Shown in pieces: positions 1-6,391 of a DNA stretch of 10,514 bases; within the stretch, counting starts at the first letter, position 1; each line of letters opens with the position of its first letter. A program made the position numbers and the translations under genes. Where the stretch lies: NCBI GenBank assembly GCA_005223375.1, contig RXOD01006379.1, forward strand, positions 1 through 10,514, in the 5' to 3' direction. The stretch comes from Amoebophrya sp. AT5.2. Its lineage: Eukaryota > Sar > Dinophyceae > Syndiniales > Amoebophryaceae. Under the pieces are notes generated by a model. That model was not told the origin of the DNA and made no database searches. It was given only the letters and a program-made list of their open reading frames with translations.

Positions 1-1
1 T

Positions 2-2236
2 GGGGCCACGGGCGGCGACCTCGCCGCGCTCGACAAGCAGGCCACGGATGCGCTCAAGGCCCTGAAGACAAAGATCGCAACAGAGGACCACGAGAACCTC
101 ACGAAGGTGAAGGCGGATGCGGGCTCCGCCAGTCTGCTGGCCCCGTGCCCGGACGCACAGGGATGTTTGGGTAAGGGCCTGGACTGTCCCGGGATGGGGA
201 TGACCGACAACATGCAGGGGCCGAACTTCTGGAGGAAGGGAACCTACTGGGGCCCAGGGGGCGGCGGGGTGGCGAACGCGTGGGACGTGGAGGTGTGCTG
301 GCTGGCGGCGATGTGGTGGCACCGCCTGGCGTGGGACGGGGACACGGGCCACAAGAGCAACGGCCCTCTCGGTCCCGGTGCGAACATCTGGCGCGATCCG
401 CAGGGGGGCCGAAGCTGGGAGTACATGACGGGGGAGGACCCGGTGCTCTCCGTGATGCAGTTGGAAGGGTACTCGCAGGGCCTGAAGGAAAACCACGGCA
501 TCGGGAGTTTCAAGCACTTCCTGCTGAACGAGTCGGAGAACAACCGCAAGGGCCTGAAGGTGTGGGCACCCATGTCTGCGGTGATGGACATCTACCTGAA
601 GCCGTTCGTCGTGGGGCGGACGATCGGAAACGGGGGAATCATGTGCGCCTACAACTGGATCTGCTTGGATCCGGACTGTAAGCAGGTCCACTCGGCCTGT
701 TATTCCCCGATGCTCAAATTTATGTACGAGGGGCCGAAGCGGATGTTCACAATCACAGACTGGGGTGCCACGGACACTGGCCAGAAGTACGAGCAACGGT
801 CGGGAAAGGAACAGGTGGAGCAGGCGGGTGTCGTGACGGAGTTTGACTCTCAATTTATCTGGCCGGGTGGGAATGTGCCGGCCGGGGACGACGAGGACGG
901 CACCTACCGACAGAGCTACTACGGGGTCTGCCGCTCGGGCGGCTATCTCGGAGTGGAGCACAAGCCCAACCCGCCACCGGCCGAGGAGATGCGCGCAGTG
1001 GCCGGGTGGACTGTCATGGAGAGCGTCGTGCTCCTGAAAAACGAGGGGAACGTGCTGCCGCTGGCCGAGGGCGCGACGATCGAGTTGTCGGGACATTGTG
1101 ACACGGCGTCGGCCGAAATGCTGTCGCCCGCGATTGGCAGCCCTGGGCTGGGGGGCCAGGGCAGCGGGGTCGTGAAACACAGCCCGTTTCCGCCGACGGT
1201 GGAGCAAGCACTGAAGTCGCGAGGCTTTGTGATCGGCGCGGGGGGCATCAAGATGCACTGCCTGTGGATGGTGTCTGGAGAGGGGAGCGACCGGAATCCC
1301 GCGCAGCTCATCCTGAACGAGCCGGCTCCGCCCGCGGGCGTGGATTTGGTGTGGGTTTCGACCCCCGGGCACATCGTGATTCCCTGGCACAAGGACGCGA
1401 AGGCCATCGTCCTCACGGTGGGCCCGGGCTTCATGGGCCCGAACGGCGTCGCGGAGGTGCTCAAGGGCGAGTCGGTGAACCCAAGCGCGCACCTGGCGTT
1501 CACGATTCCGGAGAAAGCGGAGGACATCCAGGTGCCGAAAAGCACCGATGTTCTGAAGTACGACGCTCCCGGCGGGGACGGCCCGTTTGGGTACGAGGTG
1601 GGGTACCGGAAGCACCAGGCCCACGGGGTAAAGCCGGCGTTCCCCTTCGGGTGGGGGCTGGCGTACCAGGGCGACTTCGCGGACTTCGTCACGGTAAAGC
1701 CGGGGACCCACGACCTCGCCGTGCGGGCGTTGCAATTTTGCGTGACCAGCGCGCACAAGGCGGCCGGCAAGGCCCCGGATCCCTCGCCGGTCGTTCAGTT
1801 TTGGGCGGAAATTCCGGGGCGAAAGTACAAGCAACTACTCACCTTCTCGAAGTTCCGGCACGTGAAGGCGGGAGCGGAGGTTTGCAGGACGATTTTTTAC
1901 GACCCGGTGGCGGAATGGGATTCGAAAACCAAATACGAGGGAAAGCTGTACACGCCGCGGAAGTTTGCCCTTTACTACGGACTGAATGGGGTGCACTGCA
2001 AGGCGATGAAGGCGTGGCCGGCGGAAAAAACCACCGGCGCGCAGGATACGCAGCCGTACGACCGCGTGGGCTACCTGGACCACGTGTGGAAGCGCTACGA
2101 GCTGAATAAAGCGCAGACGAAGGACGCCTCCGAGAAAGGCCGGCTGTTCCACGAGAAACGGCCCGACACCTTCTACGACGACATTTCGAAGAAAGCACAA
2201 GAAAAAGAATGGCCGGACGGAGGAGGCGAAGTCTAG
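2..2236 (+). CDS. Glycoside hydrolase family 3 (beta-glucosidase/beta-xylosidase type), 5'-partial
   Basis: The frame is open from base 2 to the TAG at 2234-2236 (744 codons), so the start lies left of the window. The GTG at 107 is only an internal valine. GH3 enzymes remove terminal beta-linked sugars by a retaining mechanism and are usually secreted or lysosomal. Seen in order: the substrate-pocket stretch GPGANIWRDPQGGRSWE (371-421) followed by GEDP (431-442); the KHF...NESENNR region (512-547); and TDWGA, whose Asp (758-760) sits where the family nucleophile lies. The C-terminal sandwich domain starts near 995 (VVLLKNEGNVLPL). SGEGSDR has its Glu at 1280-1282, matching the acid/base position of fungal GH3 beta-glucosidases. 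FPFGWGLAY (about 1640-1666) and a fibronectin-III-like domain (about 1690-2020) follow. A charged tail of about 70 residues ends the protein. No intron is visible. The family call is firm; the sugar specificity is not. The loop usually reading GQE/GME is GFMG here, so its Glu is absent. Confidence 0.93.
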   Translation, partial: GATGGDLAALDKQATDALKALKTKIATEDHENLTKVKADAGSASLLAPCPDAQGCLGKGLDCPGMGMTDNMQGPNFWRKGTYWGPGGGGVANAWDVEVCWLAAMWWHRLAWDGDTGHKSNGPLGPGANIWRDPQGGRSWEYMTGEDPVLSVMQLEGYSQGLKENHGIGSFKHFLLNESENNRKGLKVWAPMSAVMDIYLKPFVVGRTIGNGGIMCAYNWICLDPDCKQVHSACYSPMLKFMYEGPKRMFTITDWGATDTGQKYEQRSGKEQVEQAGVVTEFDSQFIWPGGNVPAGDDEDGTYRQSYYGVCRSGGYLGVEHKPNPPPAEEMRAVAGWTVMESVVLLKNEGNVLPLAEGATIELSGHCDTASAEMLSPAIGSPGLGGQGSGVVKHSPFPPTVEQALKSRGFVIGAGGIKMHCLWMVSGEGSDRNPAQLILNEPAPPAGVDLVWVSTPGHIVIPWHKDAKAIVLTVGPGFMGPNGVAEVLKGESVNPSAHLAFTIPEKAEDIQVPKSTDVLKYDAPGGDGPFGYEVGYRKHQAHGVKPAFPFGWGLAYQGDFADFVTVKPGTHDLAVRALQFCVTSAHKAAGKAPDPSPVVQFWAEIPGRKYKQLLTFSKFRHVKAGAEVCRTIFYDPVAEWDSKTKYEGKLYTPRKFALYYGLNGVHCKAMKAWPAEKTTGAQDTQPYDRVGYLDHVWKRYELNKAQTKDASEKGRLFHEKRPDTFYDDISKKAQEKEWPDGGGEV

Positions 2237-3429
2237 GGGCGGAAAATCTACGAATAGTACAGCCCGAATAGTTCAGTTGGTCCGAGTATCAAGTAGCAGA
2301 ATTTGTATTATTGTGAATTCAGTTTTTGATGGTGGTCGCAGCCGCTGCGGGTGCGGTGGATGAGGATGCCAGCCGTATTTCAAAACAAATAAATATAAAT
2401 ATTTTTTGACGGCTGCTGCATCAAGAAGTCTTACTCCTACTTAGTACTAGCGATTTTTTTTTTTGAGTAGAAGTACTACAACATCATGATCTCTTTCGAC
2501 GCCTTCCCGGAGCTGCGCTGGTCGTGTGTCTGTGTACAATACGAGTTTGCATGAGCATGAGATCGTTTTAGGTTGTTTCTGCTTCACCTCCACAGTGAGT
2601 GGATCATCTGTGAAGCGGCATTGTTGCGGCGTTTTTTGCAATAAACGTACTTTTTAGATTTTTTCTGTAGCTAGTTGTATGTACTGCAGTAGTGTTTCCA
2701 CATAGCTCTAGTGTTTCCGCATGAATGAATGAAAAAGAAAATGAATTTATTCGATTTCGAATACTCGAGTACTACGCCAGTGATAGAGGACGAAACGACA
2801 GGACTCCGGATCACATCTTGCAAGAAAAATCTGGAATTGAAAGACAAAGAAAGCAGTTTATAGCCGGCCCTGACCGCATCCGCAGGCCAGGCTAAGGCTA
2901 ACCTACTTTAGATTTAAGTTACTTAATGTCCCGCTGGGGCTGGAAGTCCTTTACGCGTCGCTGGGAAGGGGAAGAATGCTGCTTCGTCTCGCTCCCATTT
3001 GTGCTGGTCTAGTGGCTCACTGAATTGTTCTTTTTCCATATCCCTACCCATTCCAAATATGTCGCCCGCTTTTATTCCTGCAGAGAGTTGCAGCTGCTTT
3101 AGTTTCTTGCTCTCGCGCGCCTTTGCTTGTACTAACTACTAGTTAGCGGTTTTAAAAATAAAAAAATATGCCAAGAAATTAAATTGGTGCATGCTTGAAA
3201 ATAAATCCAAAATTCTTGCTTCATCCGAAGCCCAGGCGCTAGGTTCCGTCCTCCGCACAAGATCACACCTTAGTTCCCCTCGCCGCAGCTATGTTGATCA
3301 TGTCGCGTGTGATTAACATTAGAAATTTAGCTTCATTACTTTAGGAGTTGGCCCCAATTGCTATGTGAAGTTAGGACTATCATCACGCGGGAGACGTAGA
3401 CGACGCGCACTTTGAGCTGAACCTGAAGT
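2237..3429. other. AT-rich intergenic spacer between GH3 and methyltransferase genes
   Basis: No convincing coding region is present. Open frames are short and of poor composition, and the base content is clearly more AT-rich than in the flanking genes. It contains T and A runs (for example 2454-2464 and 3153-3166) and an AATAAA hexamer. A 14-bp near-repeat occurs at 2690-2703 and 2709-2722 (13 of 14 identical). An imperfect hairpin lies at about 2862-2893. I see no RNA gene. It probably holds the 3' untranslated region of the GH3 gene and the promoter and leader of the methyltransferase gene. Confidence 0.6.
2388..2393 (+). promoter_or_regulatory. Possible polyadenylation hexamer AATAAA downstream of GH3
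   Basis: An exact AATAAA lies about 150 nt after the GH3 stop codon, within an A/T-rich run. Its position fits a poly(A) signal. Such hexamers are common by chance in AT-rich DNA, and dinoflagellates are not known to depend on AATAAA, so this is only a candidate. Confidence 0.2.
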
Positions 3430-4854
3430 ATGTTAACAGTTGAAGCTGCATCTGCAAACGCGCCCGCGACGCCCCATGAAAAGGATGTCGATCTCTTGCC
3501 GCGCATCCAGCGCACTAGCCGGCGGTGGGTTCGGCGACGCGAGGTCGAGATCGTCAACCGTGCGGAACTATTTCAAGAAGACCAGGCAGTGGAGGACTGT
3601 ATCGCAGCTCTTCCTCCATCTTCAAGAATAGCGAGGCGAGTCCCTCCTTTTGTGCTCTCACATTTCTTGCATCATCGGGATCTGATTAAGCGGCTTCACG
3701 CGGTCGTGCTCGCCACAAAGGAGCGGCTGGAGGGCAACTGCTTGTGCACGTTTGATTTCCGGAAGAAAGAGTTTTACCTCCAGGAGGGGCAGAAAAAACT
3801 GCTGCGACAAAACCTGTTTCGCCTTCTTACCTCACGAGCTGCCCAACCAGGTTTACCATACGCCGAGCTCCTGCCCGACCAATTTGGAAACCTTGTTATA
3901 CGCAGCGTCCTCGAAGTCGGCTTCAACGCGGGGCACTCTTGCGCCCTCTTCTGCTACGCCTGGGACCTGGCATTACGAGGTCGGAGACATCAGAGTAGCA
4001 ACAAGTTTGAGTATCTCTGTTTTATGACGGCCAACACTACTTCTGCGCAAGTACTTCAAAAATTTTAAGGTAGCACAATGAAACGGCTAGACACTACAGG
4101 AGGTGCGGAGCGGACGGCGGGCGACCTGGTTTGATTGGTTTGGTTTGTACCTGTTATTTGGTTTGCTATTTGGTAATACCTGTTTATTTTGGTTATTTAC
4201 GGTGGGTAGCCTAAGGTGAGTCGCCGCGTGGATGCGTCCGCATCCGAGCGGCGACTCACCCTAGCTAGTTCAATATTTACGTCTTTTTGTTTGATTGGAT
4301 TGATGTGCTTGTTTGGTTGATTGGTTTCATTTGGGAGTTGAGTCAAAGGATCATCAGGCATCGCCATCGTCATCGGCATCGGAATCATCACAAAAACCTC
4401 GCCATCACTTAATTTTTGAAGCAGTTGCGCAGAAGTAGTGCTGGCCGTCATATGTTTCGATCTCGGTGAGCACGAGTACGCGCAGAGGTGTTTCCAGCTG
4501 TTGCAGGAGGAGTACGCGGGTCTGATCGACATGGAGTTCGTGCCTGGGGACTCGCGGTCCACCGTGCGGAGCTACACTGGTTTTTCGGGAAAAAGCAGAA
4601 GAACCTTCGACCTGATTCACATCGACGGGAGCCACTCGTCAGAAACCGCGAAGCAAGACATTGTGAACTGCCGGTGCTTCGGCCGCCCATACGAGACCGT
4701 GGTAGTCGTCGACGACGCCCAGTTCCAAGGCGTGGAAGAGATTCTCGAGGAGCTGATTGCGGCAGAGGTGCTGGTAGAAATCGACTACGATGCATACGCC
4801 GGGGGAGGCGTCGTCGAAAAAACGAAAGTGCACCGGATGTTCCACTACAGGTGA
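3430..4854 (+). CDS. Class I SAM-dependent methyltransferase, split by an introner-like element
   Basis: Two in-frame blocks, 3430-4022 and 4458-4854, join into a 329-residue protein when 435 bp are removed. The ATG at 3430 follows an in-frame TGA at 3424-3426. Residues 1-150 are Arg/Leu-rich and without a family match that I recognise. The Rossmann core then begins: SAM-binding motif I VLEVGFNAGHS (residues 160-170), the acidic end of strand 2 in CFDLGEHEY (197-205, rebuilt across the junction), FDLIHIDGSH (248-257), and VVVVDD with Asp283-Asp284. This motif set resembles Methyltransf_24-like and O-methyltransferase-like enzymes, whose Asp residues can bind metal. The substrate cannot be told. 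No signal peptide is seen. Without splicing, translation stops at 4066-4068, which removes everything after motif I, so the gene is either spliced or broken. Codon use in the first block is less GC-biased than in the GH3 gene. The methyltransferase call is strong; the exact exon ends are inferred. Confidence 0.8.
4018..4022 (+). repeat. Target-site duplication TGTTT, left copy
   Basis: TGTTT lies immediately before the left inverted repeat and is matched by the identical pentamer at 4453-4457 immediately after the right one. The bases beyond (4017 C against 4452 A; 4023 T against 4458 C) differ, so the duplication is exactly 5 bp as read here. Confidence 0.7.
4023..4062 (+). repeat. Left terminal inverted repeat of the introner-like element
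   Basis: It begins TATGACGGCC and runs about 40 bp. Compared with the reverse complement of 4413-4452, 37 of 40 positions match. Mismatches fall at positions 12, 29 and 31 of the arm. After position 40 both arms continue with TTAAG, offset by 2 bp. Confidence 0.85.
4131..4327 (+). repeat. Direct repeats of TTGATTGGTTT inside the element
   Basis: An exact 11-bp repeat lies at 4131-4141 and 4317-4327, with a partial copy (TTGATTGGATT) near 4291. The copies flank the central hairpin and form the low-complexity T/G body of the element. Confidence 0.6.
4215..4260. repeat. Strong hairpin at the centre of the introner-like element
   Basis: A 13-bp perfect stem (4215-4227 with 4248-4260) encloses a second 7-bp perfect stem (4230-4236 with 4239-4245), separated by a 2x2 internal loop. 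The GC-rich hairpin stands out in a T/G-rich interior. It could help bring the intron ends together in RNA or be a trace of the element's origin; neither is shown. Confidence 0.8.
4413..4452 (-). repeat. Right terminal inverted repeat of the introner-like element
   Basis: It ends GGCCGTCATA on the + strand and is the mirror of the left arm (37 of 40 matches). The frame read through this arm stays open into the second methyltransferase block. An uncorrected gene model could therefore start falsely at the GTG at 4438. Confidence 0.85.
4453..4457 (+). repeat. Target-site duplication TGTTT, right copy
   Basis: This is the second TGTTT, abutting the right inverted repeat. Keeping only one copy gives Cys-Phe-Asp at the join, matching the CFDLGEH motif expected in this methyltransferase family. 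Confidence 0.7.
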
Positions 4855-4992
4855 TGAACGCGCCGAGGCAGACCGGTAAAATGGATTTCAAAGGACGTGT
4901 CTCGAAAGCATGCAGACGAGATGAGTTTTTTCAGTGTTCTGCCTTGATGAAGTTCCATTGGTGTTGGCGGTCGTCAAGGGATCGTTGTGTCG

Positions 4993-5411
4993 GTGCATGT
5001 CGTGGCCGCGACGCTTCCGTGATCTATTCTTTCATTTTTAGCTCGTATGATAACTCCCGGCTTCTTTCACTCTCAGACTCAGTAAGTTGTGCGTACACAT
5101 GCAAGAGCAAGTAGGTAGGCCTACGAAGGAGAAGATGAAGGACGAATACGAAACTACGACGCCTTCATCCGCATTTTGAATTTTAGGCGGAGCATATCTG
5201 CTGTTGTAGTGGGCATGGATCTCGCTTCACGCCCTTAGTACACGTTGTTTCCAACCTGCTCTGGTGAATCTCGTCGCAGTTGTTTTCCGTCTTGCGCGGC
5301 TATATGCGCATTGTCACTCTCATTGTCATTTCGAATAATTCGAACGCCGGTCGTGACGCTCGTCCTCGGTTCCTTATGCCCGTGCATTTCTTTGGTTGCG
5401 ACGCTTCCGTG
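4993..5411 (+). repeat. Diverged direct repeat, about 30 bp, in the methyltransferase-thioredoxin spacer
   Basis: Copies at 4993-5021 and 5382-5411 share an exact 14-bp core, GCGACGCTTCCGTG, and a similar left part beginning GTGCAT. No further internal structure was seen. Confidence 0.45.
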
Positions 5412-5550
5412 GGTAGTGCAGGTTTCCGCGATACGTACTTTTTCGTTCTTGTGGTTTTATGGTGATTTCGATTGCAACATCTCCAACAAACTACTTCACG
5501 CCGCTAAGCCCCCTCCTACTTAATCTCCTCAACAGCAGTTGTGATTGTGA

Positions 5551-5578
5551 ACTCCCTCCCCTCTTCCCCACGAAATAG
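5551..5578 (+). promoter_or_regulatory. Candidate splice acceptor (pyrimidine tract plus AG) upstream of the thioredoxin gene
   Basis: A tract of almost pure C/T at 5552-5569 is followed by the AG at 5577-5578, about 150 nt before the ATG at 5731. This is the layout of a 3' splice site. In a dinoflagellate it could accept the spliced leader in trans. It rests on composition alone. Confidence 0.25.
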
Positions 5579-5730
5579 GCGAGCGAGTACTCGAAGACCC
5601 AGGATAGTATTCCAACACTTACTTCTAACGGCGGACGCGGAGCGTCAACGTCAAGGTCAAAGTCAATCCCAGCATACAGCTACCAAACGAGGCACGAGGC
5701 AAAATTTCCTCTTCGCGGCTGCGTCCGACT

Positions 5731-6363
5731 ATGTCCGCGACCCGGCTGATGTTTCTGATGTGCTGCCCGACGAAAACTCTGGGCGTGCTGTTGCTGGGCC
5801 TGGGTCTTCTTAGTCATGAGGCGAGGGCCCAGACCACGACGCGGGAGACGGCCTCGGTGAGTCGCGTGCTGCAGCTGGGGCGGGAAAACTTCGACCAGAT
5901 CGTGTTTTCCGAGTTCGAGGCGGTGTCCACGATGGTGTTCTTCCACACCAGCTGGTGCGCCGCGTGCAAGGCGCCGATGCAGATCTGGGAGCAGCTCGCG
6001 ACGACGCTGCACGCCGACCCGGACAGCAGGTCGGTCCAGATTGCGGCGGTGGAATGCGACAGGAACGGGAGCCTGTGTCAGAACCTCGGCATCGGCGAGT
6101 ACCCCCTGGTGAAAGTGTTTCACTACCGCGGCGACAACCGCAGCAAGCTGGTGTGGAGGGGCGACGACGCATCGGCCGCGCGGACCACGAAGGAGAAGGA
6201 CCCCCAGTTCCAGGGGACGCCGTTCCGGTTCAAGGACGAGAAGAAGTTCTCCGGCGCCGAACTGCAGAAGCACGCACTGCTGCTGCGGAAGCCGTGCGGC
6301 TTCTTCACGCCGAGGCAGTGCGGAGCGAAGGAGAAGAAGGCGATCCAGGAGTACTTACGCTAA
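5731..6363 (+). CDS. Secreted/ER thioredoxin-domain protein (PDI-like), probably the N-terminal half of a longer protein
   Basis: The 210-residue frame starts with a likely signal peptide: a hydrophobic run at residues 17-27 and an ARA-Q cleavage context at 33/34. ATGs at residues 7 and 10 are possible alternative starts. A thioredoxin fold follows, with VFFHTSWCAAC (C76 and C79 as the redox pair; C76 would be the attacking thiol) and the cis-proline in EYPLVKVF (P125). The pair between the cysteines is Ala-Ala, rather than the Gly-His of classic PDI or the Gly-Pro of thioredoxin. An extra cysteine pair lies near the end (PCGFFTPRQC). The likely role is disulfide exchange in the secretory pathway. 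The frame ends at TAA 6361-6363 in the middle of what looks like a helix (KEKKAIQEYLR). It has no ER-retention signal of its own. The next frame, 28 nt downstream, supplies one, so both may be one gene. Confidence 0.85.
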   Translation: MSATRLMFLMCCPTKTLGVLLLGLGLLSHEARAQTTTRETASVSRVLQLGRENFDQIVFSEFEAVSTMVFFHTSWCAACKAPMQIWEQLATTLHADPDSRSVQIAAVECDRNGSLCQNLGIGEYPLVKVFHYRGDNRSKLVWRGDDASAARTTKEKDPQFQGTPFRFKDEKKFSGAELQKHALLLRKPCGFFTPRQCGAKEKKAIQEYLR

Positions 6364-6391
6364 ACTAACCCTGGAGGGGAAGGAGGCGAAA

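Larger units (their letters stand above)
4023..4452. mobile_element. Introner-like / MITE-like element inserted in the methyltransferase gene
   Basis: This 430-bp non-coding block has matching inverted ends and a 5-bp TGTTT direct repeat immediately outside each end. It carries stops in all + frames and no transposase, so any mobility would be non-autonomous. The interior is T- and G-rich with TTGATTGG-type repeats and a central strong hairpin. It interrupts the conserved strand-2 motif of the methyltransferase. Deleting the element with one TGTTT copy removes 435 bp (145 codons) and restores that motif in frame. Families of introns with inverted repeats and target duplications, called introners, are known in several protists, including Amoebophrya. 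This copy fits that description. A recent MITE insertion that simply kills the gene is the alternative. Confidence 0.75.
4855..5730. other. Intergenic spacer between methyltransferase and thioredoxin-domain genes
   Basis: No coding region is supported; open frames here are short and lack recognisable domains. It contains a diverged direct repeat of about 30 bp (4993-5021 and 5382-5411), an 8-bp inverted repeat GATGAAGG/CCTTCATC near 5134-5171, and a pyrimidine tract before an AG near its right end. Confidence 0.6.

Noticed and set aside
107..109. GTG as start codon of the GH3 gene
   Set aside because: The frame is open back to base 2 and reads as protein, and the family needs more N-terminal sequence. 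A GTG start is not expected in a eukaryote.
2265..2335. tRNA-like stretch (TAGTTCAGTTGG resembles an internal promoter box A / D-arm)
   Set aside because: No matching box B or T-arm follows within tRNA distance, and no 3' acceptor strand complements the 5' side.
4197..4562. Minus-strand 121-residue frame within the introner-like element
   Set aside because: It spans a hairpin, an inverted repeat and methyltransferase coding sequence, and has no domain.
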